DNA of 64,000 nt from Cohnella herbarum (GTDB taxonomy: Bacteria > Bacillota > Bacilli > Paenibacillales > Paenibacillaceae), in NCBI RefSeq assembly GCF_012849095.1, contig NZ_CP051681.1, positions 110,539 to 174,538 on the forward strand, written 5' to 3'. This document shows, in pieces, positions 8,831 through 19,600 of this stretch. The position numbers and the translations under genes are program-made. Below the pieces are notes generated by a model. That model did not search any database, was not told the DNA's origin, and saw only the letters and a list, made by a program, of their open reading frames with translations. Within the stretch, counting starts at the first letter, position 1; each line of letters opens with the position of its first letter.

Positions 8831-10157
8831 TGGCCTCCCTTCGTGTCGATTGGTCTTCCTCGTTACGTTGCAGCTTGTTTGCCAGTTCGTTGGATCGGGC
8901 AAGAATGCCCGTACAAAGCCTCACCTCCTTTCGGAGCTTCGCAAGCTGACGGGAAAGTTCGGCAATTTGCGACTTGTACGATTCGATTTGCTCAGGATGC
9001 TGGCAGCGGCGAAGCCGGTTGTACAGCATTTTGCGGGAGCCGTATCCTTGCCGCAATTCTGTTTGCAGCTCAGCGTGGTAAGCCAACAATTGTGCTTTGC
9101 TGGAAATGCCGTGACGACACAGCAGCCTGGTCTGCTCCGTAATGGCCGTCAGATGCCGCAAGTCTTCGCGCAATAAAAAAGACGTCCGTTTGAGGGACGC
9201 GCGGGAATGGGGCAGAATCCCCATCTTGAATAAGTACCGCAGATACAAGGCTTGCAGACCGCTAAATCTACGTCTGATGTGCAGGGTGCTGCGAACGATG
9301 ACGGCTCGCCTGCGCCGCGGCAACGGCATGGGTGGCTGACGCTGCGGTAACTGGTTTTGCAGAATACGCTCTTTTATCGCATGCTCCGTATATTCATCGC
9401 CAAGACTACGCAATCGAACAAACCGCTCTTTGCCCGGCGGACGTACCGCCAAATGCTTGACGTTCGACTTCATTTCATAACCCTGCTTTCTAAGGATCGC
9501 GAAGAATTGCGTCACCGTCATGGCAGCGGCGATAGCGGCGTCGATGTCCTCGCGAATCAACCCGCGCCAAGTCGGCTTGCTCTCCTGTTCCGCTCGCCAC
9601 TCGCCGTAATGCTTGGTCTTACCCGGTTCCGGCTGCTCGATGACCGATAAGGTATGCTCCCGGCAAAGTCGATCGGATGTTTGCCGCATCAGCGCGTAAG
9701 AGGCTTTGTTATCGTAATAGCGTTTACCATCCAGAAACGACACCGAGTTTAAGACGAAGTGATTGTGCAGATGCTCCTTGTCCAAATGGGTCGATACCAC
9801 GACTTCAAAGCGCTCCCCCCATAATTCCTGTGCCAGTTTGACGCCAATGGCATGTGCCACCTCCGGCGTCGTTTCGCCCGGAGCAAACGCCTGATACCCA
9901 TGAAAAGCTACAATGCCATCGGTCTTTTGAAATTGTCGTTTGGTTCGCAGCATTTGCTCGTAAGCGGTGAGCGGATCGCAATTGATCCCGCTCACGTAAA
10001 GCTGTTTTTCAGTTTTCGCATCCGCGCTGGTATAAGCGAGCACCTGATGTAAATCATCATGCGCTGCACGCGCTTGATCGGTTTTATCAGGATTGGTGGC
10101 ATAATCCAGCACACGCTTGAGGCGGTCGGTAACATCCCATATTGCGGTTGTTGCCAT
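8766..10157 (-). CDS. MOBP-type relaxase
   Basis: A 463-residue DNA-nicking relaxase. The histidine triad HLDKEHLHNHFVLNSV lies near residue 125, with the probable catalytic tyrosine near the N-terminus (for example YATNP, residue 19). A helical C-terminal half follows, with arginine-rich stretches. It would nick at oriT and pilot the strand through the VirD4/VirB4 channel. The start at 10157 follows GGGGACAG. The MobC gene is 14 bases upstream. Confidence 0.88.
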   Translation of the reverse strand: MATTAIWDVTDRLKRVLDYATNPDKTDQARAAHDDLHQVLAYTSADAKTEKQLYVSGINCDPLTAYEQMLRTKRQFQKTDGIVAFHGYQAFAPGETTPEVAHAIGVKLAQELWGERFEVVVSTHLDKEHLHNHFVLNSVSFLDGKRYYDNKASYALMRQTSDRLCREHTLSVIEQPEPGKTKHYGEWRAEQESKPTWRGLIREDIDAAIAAAMTVTQFFAILRKQGYEMKSNVKHLAVRPPGKERFVRLRSLGDEYTEHAIKERILQNQLPQRQPPMPLPRRRRAVIVRSTLHIRRRFSGLQALYLRYLFKMGILPHSRASLKRTSFLLREDLRHLTAITEQTRLLCRHGISSKAQLLAYHAELQTELRQGYGSRKMLYNRLRRCQHPEQIESYKSQIAELSRQLAKLRKEVRLCTGILARSNELANKLQRNEEDQSTRREANVHEQRNRSGRSGRQHESSWH

Positions 10158-10171
10158 GTACGCTGTCCCCT

Positions 10172-10537
10172 TTACGGTGGATGTACGTTAGAATTTCCTT
10201 GTAGCTCGATTCTCGGTTCCGGTGCGGTCACGGCCTGTTGAATCTGCTGGACGGCGCGGCGCAAGTGATCTGCTTCCTGCTGAAAAACTGCCCGATCCAA
10301 ATGACCTGTCGCATGGGCCTTCGCTGCGAGTTGATTTAGGTTATTGCCGACGGCATGGAGCTCGCGCATCATCGCGAAATAGTCTTTTGGCGGCATCGCC
10401 TTCGGAACATAGCCATTAATGAGAGATCGAATATAACCCTCCTGTGAAAGTCCCGATTTTTTCGCGCTCGCTTGGAGTCTAGTGTTTTCATCATAGTTCA
10501 CCCATACCTGAATGCGAATCGCTCGTCTTCTCATCAT
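10172..10537 (-). CDS. MobC-like relaxosome accessory protein
   Basis: About 121 residues with a ribbon-helix-helix N-terminus (RRRAIRIQVWVNYDENTRLQ) and the MobC-like NNLNQLAAKAH motif near residue 70. It binds oriT and helps the relaxase. I chose ATG at 10537; a TTG at 10555 would add six residues. It is the first gene of the mobilisation pair and faces away from the presumed oriT directly upstream. Confidence 0.82.
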   Translation of the reverse strand: MMRRRAIRIQVWVNYDENTRLQASAKKSGLSQEGYIRSLINGYVPKAMPPKDYFAMMRELHAVGNNLNQLAAKAHATGHLDRAVFQQEADHLRRAVQQIQQAVTAPEPRIELQGNSNVHPP

Positions 10538-10619
10538 GTTCACTTCTTTCTTCAAAGGAAATGGCCCGCATGAAATAGCTGAATGGTTTCTGCTGTTTCT
10601 GAAAAATACCGATCATTGT

Positions 10620-10780
10620 TGAACCTATATTCTTGACAAAACAGCGTGCTGTTGAGGTAGGGGTATTAGGGGTTTGCCCCTAACAAGCGAATTTGGGAGA
10701 CCAAATTCAGTGCTTGCTACAACACGAGACATTCGTCTCGCGTTGCCCTTCAAGGCACCTGCCGGGAAAAAGGGAGGGGC
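10620..10780. other. Candidate origin of transfer (oriT) region
   Basis: This non-coding stretch directly upstream of mobC and the relaxase has three nested inverted repeats: AGGGGTTTGCCCCT (about 10668-10682), GAATTTGGGAGACCAAATTC (about 10689-10708) and CGAGACATTCGTCTCG (about 10725-10740). Hairpins of this type beside a MOBP relaxase are typical of oriT. The nick site cannot be fixed from sequence alone. Confidence 0.55.
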
Positions 10781-10796
10781 ATCGAAACGACAAAAA

Positions 10797-10816
10797 GACG
10801 CTGATCGCTCAGCGTC
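10797..10816 (-). terminator. Rho-independent terminator
   Basis: A near-perfect stem GACGCTGA/TCAGCGTC followed, on the minus strand, by a run of five T. It would end transcripts arriving from the toxin and toprim genes before the oriT region. Confidence 0.65.
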
Positions 10817-10916
10817 TGTCACTTAAAGTTGTTCACACATCCTTTGCTGCATGGCGCAATATTCCATAATCTGACGGTGGAAAGAGGCGTCTGATTGGCG
10901 CAATGCTTTGCATCAG

Positions 10917-10945
10917 TTGCACGTATAATTGTCCCGTGCTATCAT
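10917..10945 (+). promoter_or_regulatory. Sigma-A promoter for an antisense RNA
   Basis: -35 TTGCAC (10917-10922), a 17-base spacer, and -10 TATCAT (10940-10945). No open reading frame follows; the predicted transcript runs into a strong terminator at 11027-11079, on the strand opposite the small toxin gene. Confidence 0.65.
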
Positions 10946-10951
10946 AAGAAT

Positions 10952-11079
10952 AGAAACAAGGAGTCGGACGCCATCCGACTCCCCTGTACAACATTTGGGT
11001 GGGAAGCCTCCCAGAGAAGACTTATTCGAAAATAACCCGTACCCTCGGCGCTAACCTGGGCGGGTTATTTTCGCTTTTT
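10952..11079 (+). ncRNA. Putative antisense antitoxin RNA (type I system)
   Basis: Predicted from the promoter at 10917-10945 to a terminator with a 13-bp perfect stem (arms 11027-11039 and 11061-11073, CGAAAATAACCCG) and a T tract. It starts with another hairpin (GGAGTCGGA/TCCGACTCC, about 10960-10982). It is complementary to the 3' end of the holin-like toxin gene on the other strand, the arrangement of TxpA/RatA-like type I systems. Exact ends are inferred. Confidence 0.55.
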
Positions 11080-11145
11080 CAGGTATGTGAGCAATGCCAG
11101 CAAGAACATGCCGAGCATAATCACTTCTGTAAGCGAAAATTGCAT
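11065..11145 (-). CDS. Small holin-like toxin peptide (type I toxin)
   Basis: A 26-residue peptide, MQFSLTEVIMLGMFLLALLT then YLKKRK: one membrane helix and a basic tail, as in the putative holin-like toxins of Bacillota type I systems. The ribosome site GCGGAGGTGATG lies 5-12 bases before the ATG at 11145. The stop codon lies in the right arm of the antisense RNA terminator. A -10 TATAAT at 11204-11209 upstream can drive it. Overexpression would be expected to depolarise the membrane (family knowledge). It probably stabilises the element. Confidence 0.68.
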   Translation of the reverse strand: MQFSLTEVIMLGMFLLALLTYLKKRK

Positions 11146-11203
11146 AAGCATCACCTCCGCTCTGGAGGCGATACTTTCCCACCCAAGTCAGTTGTACATC
11201 CGT

Positions 11204-11209
11204 ATTATA
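11204..11209 (-). promoter_or_regulatory. -10 element for the holin-like toxin
   Basis: TATAAT on the minus strand, with a weak -35 (TATTAA, 17 bases upstream). The 5' leader then carries TTGGGTGGGAA, which is complementary to TTCCCACCCA-type sequence; the same TTTGGGTGGGAAG occurs on the plus strand at about 10994, so the toxin region is bounded by a long inverted repeat that could sequester the ribosome site. Confidence 0.45.
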
Positions 11210-11294
11210 ACAAACAAAGAAATAGATTAATAGAACACAGAACCGCTTGTGTTCCCAGCGATTTCACCCGACGCCGAGCAAAATACAGAATACC

Positions 11295-12230
11295 TTATCG
11301 AGTTGGCTCTTCGCGCTGTTTACGATAGACCATCAGGTCGTCGTTTACATCTTTCACGAAGGGCGGCTCGTCAGAAATCTCATAAGTTTGACTGAATAAT
11401 TGCCGAATCATCGCTGCCGCAGAACGGCCCGGTTCGTCGTTGTCCAAATGAAACACCAGACGCTTCACTTCCGGGTAGCTTTGCAAATAGTTAGTGAGTG
11501 CAGCCGGTGCGATGCTTTCCTTAGCGCTGTATATCCCGGCCAGCGACAGTTGATGCGATTGTCGCCAGTCTTTCCCTGCAATTGTCTCAAGGGTGCAGTA
11601 GGATAAGAGATCAATTGCACTTTCAAACAAATGCAGCTCGGTGCCGTTGTCATCGGCCGGTATAGCGAACGAATACCGTTTATCGCTGCCTGGCGCTTCG
11701 CCCAGATATCGAGTGTTGGTTGTCCCGCGAATTGCCGCATAGCGCGGAGTGCCTTGCAAATCAAACCCAACAAAAATCGCATTGTGGTACATTCGGCTTT
11801 CGTACAGTCGTCCCGTTTTGAGACAAAAATCGATTACATCGCGAGAAATGCCACGTTTGGAGAGATAAGCGACGACGCGATTCGAAGTCTCATACGGTTC
11901 GGGAAGCTCCAGCCGCGCATTTGAACCATCTTGCTGGATGGCAGAAGTAGCCGGAGCCATGTGAACTGGCGGATTACCGTCAATTTGCAGCACCGCATCG
12001 GGAAACGACATGCCTCTTACTTTAATGAGGTAGTCCAGCGCAGAACGACCTCCGATCCCCCTAGACCACCAGAACCATTTATCGTTGGAGATTTTAAGGC
12101 TGTCATGGGTTCGGGTCGAATAGGCGTTGCGTGAGCAACGAACCAGTTCGTATGGTTCGAAACATTGTAGATAGGTGAGCAGATCCCATTGCTTGGCACG
12201 TTCGATTTGTTCCTTGTTTACATAGCTCAT
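11295..12230 (-). CDS. DUF3991/toprim-domain protein
   Basis: A 311-residue primase-like protein. The N-terminus (SYVNKEQIERAKQWDLLTYL, then WFWWSRGIGGRSALDYLIKV near residue 55) matches the DUF3991-associated module. The C-terminal half has toprim signatures: acidic FESAIDLLSY near residue 200 and HLDNDEPGR near residue 270 (DxD-type). It probably primes or processes ssDNA of the element after transfer. Intact; the start has GAGAGGAA upstream. Confidence 0.78.
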   Translation of the reverse strand: MSYVNKEQIERAKQWDLLTYLQCFEPYELVRCSRNAYSTRTHDSLKISNDKWFWWSRGIGGRSALDYLIKVRGMSFPDAVLQIDGNPPVHMAPATSAIQQDGSNARLELPEPYETSNRVVAYLSKRGISRDVIDFCLKTGRLYESRMYHNAIFVGFDLQGTPRYAAIRGTTNTRYLGEAPGSDKRYSFAIPADDNGTELHLFESAIDLLSYCTLETIAGKDWRQSHQLSLAGIYSAKESIAPAALTNYLQSYPEVKRLVFHLDNDEPGRSAAAMIRQLFSQTYEISDEPPFVKDVNDDLMVYRKQREEPTR

Positions 12231-12330
12231 TACCGTAGTTCCTCTCTAAAAAAGTAAGTAAGAGACGACGGCTTTATTACTCGTGTCTCTTAATCGTAAG
12301 GCTGATTTTCTTTCATCCTGCCGCACTTGG

Positions 12331-12618
12331 TCATCGTGCCTTACCCTTCTTTTTGGGATACAGATAAGCACTTCTTTCCCTCAACTCTGTAGCGCCTTTC
12401 TGTTTCATGAATGCGTCTAACTCGCTTTCATAGACTTGACTGGTCACCCCGTTCGAATCACGGATGTAATAATACGTGTCGCCAAATCCGTTCTTCCCTT
12501 TGGATATCAATTCTAATGCTGGCACGGTTTCTCCCTCCTCGGTCGGATCGGTTCCGTAACAAATAGGCGGTAGAATTGGGCAAAAGCATCCGCCGCCGCT
12601 TGGGATGGCATACAACAT
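12331..12618 (-). CDS. Small hypothetical protein of the element
   Basis: A 95-residue frame with two possible starts, each with a good ribosome site: ATG at 12618 (GGAGGAACG) and GTG at 12525 (GGAGGGAG). The second gives a 64-residue protein starting MPALELISKGKNGFG, ending in a basic KKKGKAR tail. The extra N-terminus of the longer form is rich in cysteine, glycine and proline (GGGCFCPILPPICYG). No known function. Confidence 0.55.
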   Translation of the reverse strand: MLYAIPSGGGCFCPILPPICYGTDPTEEGETVPALELISKGKNGFGDTYYYIRDSNGVTSQVYESELDAFMKQKGATELRERSAYLYPKKKGKAR

Positions 12619-12696
12619 GTGCGTTCCTCCAGAAATGCGAAAAGGACCCCAAAGCCGGAGTCCATTTCGTCATGTGATTTTACCTTTCCATTGCTG

Positions 12697-13695
12697 CTAT
12701 CGCTCTCGATCCGCAACCCGCCGTTCGGGTGCTTCCGGTTCTTCATCCGACACGCTGTCCACGGCTTCGTTTTCCCGTTTGTCCATGTTCAGCAGCACAT
12801 TTAACTCCGCGAGCCGCGCGGACTTGGTTTGCAGTTCCTGCTCTTGCTTGAACGGTGCCTCGATCTGCTCCTTCGCCGTTACCATCTGTTGCTTGAGTGT
12901 TGCGAGCTGCTCACGGCAATAAGCGAGCTTATTCGGCAAATCCGACAAGGTATTGTTTATTCGACTCATATTGCCACCTGCATCCGGTCCTAACGTAATC
13001 GTATGGCCCAAAGCGCCGCGCAGTGTCACTTTGTATTCCTTTGCAAAGCTATCAAACGATAGCCATAAAGAAAAGCCCATGTAACTGCCTGCTTCCTGCG
13101 GATCGGGAGAGGTCATGCCCTTGCAGGCTTCTAATAGCGCTGCGCCCGCCGAAGCGCGTTCCGTATACGTAAAATCTTTGATGGTCATACCGGGAAAACG
13201 GGAATCGTCGCTGCTAGCCTTATCCGACACTTGGGTGCGCATGAACAAGGCCACGTCCTGCTCATACCCGGCAATACGTTCCTCCGTTGACTTAATTTGT
13301 TGCGGCAGCATTTTGAGCAGCCGATCCTCCAGCGCATATCGCTGGCTTAAATGATTGGCCTTGAGCAGCTTGAGCTTCGACACTTGAATGTCGAGGTCCA
13401 TCTTCTCCTTGATGTACGGATTACCGGTCGCCAGCGCTTTAACCTCGGCATAGGACAACGCCGTCTCATCAATATCCTCGGCAGACCGTACCGGCGATTT
13501 GCTGGTCATAATCTGCGAGATAAACCGCTGCTTGTTCTCCAGCGTTTGATAAAGATAAGCGTCGAACGTGTTCTCTGTAACATAACGGAAGATGTGAACC
13601 TCGCGGTTCTGGTTGCCTTGCCGAATAATCCGCCCGCTGCGCTGCTCCAGGTCGCGTGGTCGCCACGGACAATCGAGGTCATGAAGCGCGATCAA
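12697..13695 (-). pseudogene. 3' part of the methylase/helicase gene, separated by a deletion
   Basis: 332 residues opening at IALHDLDCPWRPRDLEQRSG (helicase motif VI, RSGRIIRQGNQN), which normally follows directly after the motif V region of the same polypeptide as the upstream gene. It continues with the EVHIFRYVTENTFDAYLYQ segment and a coiled C-terminus. The real reading frame enters from the preceding gene: NVQTKLIALHDL can be read across 13690-13710. The segment has no ribosome site, so it is probably not expressed on its own. Confidence 0.78.
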
Positions 13696-16600
13696 CTTGG
13701 TTTGAACGTTCGTTCACAAGCAGCACCCGAACCTGCCCCGTTCGTACTTTCGCAAACAATTCTTTCTTCTTCACTTCTGTGTTGGCGTCGTGAATAAAGG
13801 CGATCTCCTCTGCCGGAACGCCTTTCTCCGTCAGTTTTCGCCGCAGCTCGTCGTACACATTAAAGGTTCCGTCTTGCTTAGGGATAGAAAGGTCGCAAAA
13901 GACCAGTTGCGCGAGCCGCTGCTCACGACTATCGGCCCATTTCTGATAGACGTTATCCGCGCAAGCGCTTACCTTACTGCCTTCGTCATCGGGTAGCATG
14001 GCGTTTGCCAGCCGTTGATCGAGGGCCAGCTTGCGTCCGTCGTTGGTGATCTTGAGCATGTTGTCTTCATGCGGCTCTACTCGCTTCGCTCTCACCTGTT
14101 CGGCGCGGCTGGCGAGATCCGCGACCATCTCACGCTGAAAATCGCTCGGCGGCACAGCGACGTTGTGGAAGTAGGCTTTGGGAACCGGAAGCTGGAGCAT
14201 ATCCGCCGTCTGAATGTCCGCCACTTCCTTAAAAACGTTCATCAGCTCCGGCAAATTATAAAAACGGGCAAACCGCGTTTTCGCGCGATAGCCCGTTCCT
14301 TCTGGTGCCAATTCGATGGCGGTAACTGTTTCGCCAAATGTCGAAGCCCACGAATCAAAGTGCTGCAAGCCTTGCCCGCGTAGCCGCTCGTATTGCAAGT
14401 AGCGCTGCATCGTGTACATCTCGGTGATGGAGTTGGAGATCGGCGTACCCGTGGCAAAAATAATGCCCCGTCCTTCGGTCAATTCATCCAAATAGCGGCA
14501 CTTGGCAAACATGTCCGACGACTTCTGCGCTTCGGTTTGCGACAGCCCGGCGACGTTGCGCATTTTCGTATAAAGGAACAGATTTTTATACGAGTCTGCT
14601 TCGTCGACGAACAATCGATCTATGCCGAGTTCCTCGAAGGTGACCACATCATCCTTACGGCTCGCGTCGCTCAGCTTCTCCAGCTTGACCTGCAGCGTCT
14701 TCTTTGTCCGCTCAAGCTGCTTGATGGCGTACCGCTCGCCCTTGGCTTCCTTTAGCTCGCGGATGCCGCTTGTGATTTCGGATATTTGCTCGTAAAGCTG
14801 CTGCCGCTGGCGCTCCGCCGAGATCGGAATTTTTTCAAATTGCGAGTGGCCGATAATAATCGCGTCGTAATCGCCGGTGGCAATCCGTGCGCAGAACGTC
14901 TTCCGGTTCTTCGTTTCAAAATCCTTCTTGGTGGCGACCAGCACGTTCGCGGACGGATAGAGCATCAAAAATTCCGCTGCCCATTGCTCGGTCAGATGAT
15001 TAGGAACAACCAGCATGCTTTTGTTGCACAGGCCCAAATGCTTGCTTTCCATAGCCGCGGCGGTCATTGCAAAGGTTTTGCCCGCGCCGACGCAATGGGC
15101 GAACAGGGAATTGCCGCCGTAGAGCGTGCGGGCAACCGCATTGACCTGATGCTGCCGCAACCGGATTTCCGGATTCATCCCGGTGAAGCGGATATGACTT
15201 CCATCATATTCGCGCGGACGGATGGAATTGAACCGATCATTGTACAGTCGCGTGAGCTGCTCCCGGCGCTGCGGATCTTGCCATATCCAGTCTCGAAACG
15301 CTTCCTTCATGGCTTCCTGCTTTTGCTGTGCGATAGCCGTTTCCTGCTTGTTCAGCACCCGCTTTTCCACACCGTTCTCAACGGCCGTATCGAAAATTCT
15401 TACATCCCGCAGATTCAGCGTGTCTTCGAGAATTTTGTACGCATTGATGCGATTCGTACCATAGGTGACATTAGCCTTAATATTGTTACTGCGATCATCG
15501 CTTTTGCCTTTGACGTTCCAGGCTGCTGTGTAGCCAGAATACATCACATTGATGGAGGTTTGGTACATATACGGCGTATCCACCAGTTCGAAAATGAATG
15601 CCCGAATGACTTCCGGCGGCAGCCAGGTTGCGCCCAGTCGCACATCAATCTCGGAAGCGTCCAAGTCCTTCGGCTGCACGGCTTCCAGCGCTCTAACATT
15701 TTCAGCGTACCGCTCGGTGTCATAGGCCGCAAACTGTTTGGCAGCGCGCAGCTTTTCACGCACATTGCCCGATAAATACGCATCCGCTGTTTCGTAGGTC
15801 GGTTGTCCTTCTTCGTCCAGATTCTCAGGATTCGGGAAGATCACGCCGCGAAGCTCCTGCACAAGCTGTTCCTGCGCGAGTCCGGTCAACTCTGCCATAT
15901 ACGGCAGATCGACGCGAGCTTTCGTACCGATGGAAACCGCCAGCGCCTCCGAGGCCGTATCCACCTGTTTGATGTTGGCTCGTTGCCGAATGGTACGCTT
16001 CGTGAACATATCCGCCTTACGTAGCAACCGTCCTTCCTCATCTATGACTTCCAACGAACAGAGAAGGAAGTACGAGCTGTCATCCGAAAAGGCAAGGCTA
16101 TTGGCGCGACTGTTAATCAGGCCGTATTGCGCTGTGAACCGTTCATATTGCGTATCCAGCTTGCGCTGCTGCTCCCTTATCGCTTCGTCGCTGTAATCCT
16201 CGGTCTGGTATTCGATCAGTTCGCGCACCGTGTCCCGAAGCTGAATCATGCCCTTGATACGACCCGCCGCAGTTGCTGATGTTTCAACCGGCCGCATCCG
16301 GCTGTTTTCCCGAAAATAGATTCGTCCCTCGACCAGCGCAAAGCTGAAATTACGAACGGACGGGTCGGCAAGCAGGGAGACCTCTTCCTCCTCCGGCTGT
16401 TCCTCCCGTTCCAACTCGACCCACTCCGCATGGATGTTCGTCAGTGCCTCACGCAAAAGCTCGTCCAAAGGAGCGTCCGGGTAGGGCCGGCAGGTCGTTT
16501 CCTGTTGATTGCCGTACATCCGGTCATCGTAGGCCATCGTACCAAGCACCATTTCGGGGCGGGCTGCAAAGTAGCTATTCACCGGCACATCCTCTGCCGT

Positions 16601-19600
16601 AACGCCGAGCGAAAGCCATTCCTCGGTTTGCTCGCTGACAGCCACCATCCGGTCCCGTTTTTGCAAAAACAAAATGTCGGCGGTCACTTCGGTTCCGGCA
16701 TTCGCCAGGAACGCATTGCTAGGCAGACGCACCGCGCCGAGCAGCGCGGCCCGTTCCGCGATGTATTTTCGGACGGTTGGGTTTTGTTTGTCCATCGTCC
16801 CTTTCGACGTAATGAAGGCGACAATCCCGCCTGGACGAACCTTATCCAGCGTCTTCGCAAAAAAGTAGTCGTGAATCAGAAACTTGTGCTTATCGTATTT
16901 TTTGTCGGCCACGCCGTAGCTGCCGAACGGCACGTTGCCAACCGCGAGGTCAAAAAAACTGTCCGGCAAGCTGGTCTGCTCGTAGCCGCTGACAGCAATC
17001 GATACTTGTGGGTAAAGCTGCCGCGCGATGCGCCCGGTGATGCTGTCCAACTCCACGCCAAACAGCCGAGCGTCCTGAAATGACTCCGGCAATAGACCGA
17101 AAAAATTGCCGATGCCGCAAGACGGCTCCAAAATATTACCGCTACGGAAGCCCATCCTCTCCAGGCATTCGTACATCGCCTTGATGACGATTGGAGAGGT
17201 GTAATGCGCATTCAACGTGGAGGCACGGGCAGACTCATATTCCTCCGGGTCCAGTAAATCTCGCAGTTCCGCATACTCCGTTCCCCATTGTGGATTTCCT
17301 TCATCGAATGCCTGTGGAATCCCGCCCCAACCAACATAGCGGGCAAGCACGGTTTGTTCATCCACTGTCGCCTGACGGTTATCCTTCTCCAGTTGCCCGA
17401 GCAGCCGAATGGCTTCCACGTTCCATTTGTACTTGGTTTTCGCTCCGCCGTGTCCCAAATCGTTATTCGTAATCCGGTAGTTGCTGGCTGTAGTCGATTC
17501 AAGTTGGTTCTCGGGCGTGGCAGGAGAAGAAGTGCCGAGAGATATCCTGTCCTCGTCTGCTTGTGTCGCTTGCTCCGGTTCGTCCACCGGTTCCATATCC
17601 CATTCCGCATGTTCCGAATCCAATTCCTGCTGGCCGGAAATTAGATGATCGTTCAGTGGATTCTCGCGCAGCATGCGTTCGAAATCCCGGCGGTTCATTT
17701 CCTGCATGAATAACGGAAATTGAACGTTCTGCAGCACAACCTTTCGCGGCTCCAGTTGCGCAATTTCGAATTCATCCGCACCGATAAAGACTTTGCTGCC
17801 CTCGGCATAGGCATAATGCGCATGAACCCGATTGGGTGTTTGTATTTGCTGTGATTCATTCGATTGCCATTCGGATAGCGGTTGGATGTGTTCCGTTGTT
17901 TCCGATATTCGTTGCCTGCGCTGCTCCTCCTGTTGCTCGGCATAAGCAGGCAATCGCTCTTCTTCCTGACGGTTCAGGTAGCGACCTGCTGCCAGCAACT
18001 CACCGATACGCTTCTGTACCTTGATCCACGGCAACACAACCCGTACATTCGGGTTCATAATGGAACCGCGTGTCAGCGTAATCCCCTTACTATCGTGATT
18101 TTCATGAATATCCGTGCCGATCAAGGCAGAAAGGCGTCCGCCAGTGCCATATTCCCGTTTCAGAAAATCCGCGTTTTCTTGCGCGGATAACGACTGTTGG
18201 AAAAAGAGCGCAACGCGAAGTTTCCCGTTCTCAATGCCGCTGCCGTTTTGCAGAACGGTGTCGATTGCAGCTTGTGGAAGTGAAAAAGCGGAGGCTTTAT
18301 CGCTCTCCGCTTGTTCCACCCATAAGGTCTGTTGCTGAATAGAAGGCATCGACTTTCGAGCAGGATCAAACTCGTTAAGGATGATCATGCTGTCGATATG
18401 CCCGGCAATAACCGACCAATCGTAAAAGCTCTGCGCCGTCTTGCGTTCTGCCGTGCCTGTCCAAAGACGCAACACGTTGAGGTACGGCTCAAATCCGGCT
18501 TGCGTGCCGTCGGCTAGTGTCAACTCGGTGATTCCTGCTGGGAACAAGTTGCGTATATACAGCGTTCGTTCCCGATTGTCCTCATGTATGCCGTAAAATG
18601 CTTCTATAGCTGCCTTGCTCTCTGAAAGCGGTGCAGCGCGGAGCATGTCGTTGATGACCGTCTGGTCATGAAAAAACGGAAGACTTCTGTCCTCCGTTTC
18701 CCGGTCGTACCATTTTAGTGATAAATCAACTCTGCGAGAATCAGTTCCTCGGCCTGTTGCTTCAGGCTGTTCATGTGACCCATCCAGCCCATCGGGTCGG
18801 TCGCCTTCTCCGGTGCTGGATACTGCCGGATCAGTTCCTGCATCGTCAGGTCGATCTGCTCCCGCGCTGTCCGGTCGATGTCCGCCAGATGCTGATTCAA
18901 CTGCTCCGACAGCATCAGATGGGCGTAGGTTCCCCTCCGTTGGTCCTTGAGAAACGTCTTGCGCAACATCCCATATTTCCCGAACCTCATCGGATCGGCC
19001 ATCGTCAGGTCGGGCAGGAGGTAATCCCCGTTCGGCGTGTAGGTCAGTTCCATGTTTCATCATCCTTTCGCGTGCTTTAGCTTCATTTTGCGGCAAGGAT
19101 TCTGGCCTTGCAACGGTACGGCTGGCCTGACGCTCTTTTTTTCGCTGCTCATCGCGGCGCATCGCCCGGACGGTGGATTCAATCTCACGCAGCATGGTTT
19201 CAGCTACGTCGCTGATCGCCGCGCCCAAATGAGAGAGCGCAGGGAGCGTATTGAAATAGCCGACGCCGGACAGATCGTCAACGCTGATGTAATGGGAGGG
19301 TTCCAAACCGCAGCGTGTCAGCGCCATAAAGGCGACCGCGTATTGTGCGGCTTCCCTGAACAGCAGTTCTACATGCGGCTCATCCAGTTCTTCCAGCAGG
19401 CTGCTGTCGCGTTCGGTGAGCAGCATCCGCACGTAATCGGCGCTATGATCCTCCACCGCGTTTCGGGCAGCGGACAACAGCGCGTCAACCAGTTCCATCC
19501 CCGATCCCGATTCACTGCCAAACGCATTTTCCAGCGTTTCAATGACAGCCTCCGTGTCCGGCACCTCCATGCGCCACAGGGGGACGGTTTGTCGGCTTCG

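Noticed and set aside
10625-10822. Coding region on the minus strand within the oriT candidate
   Set aside because: Open by chance; no ribosome site and the sequence is dominated by inverted repeats.
14786-15775. Long plus-strand open frame in the giant helicase
   Set aside because: Antisense shadow; the minus-strand protein has clear motifs and ribosome site.
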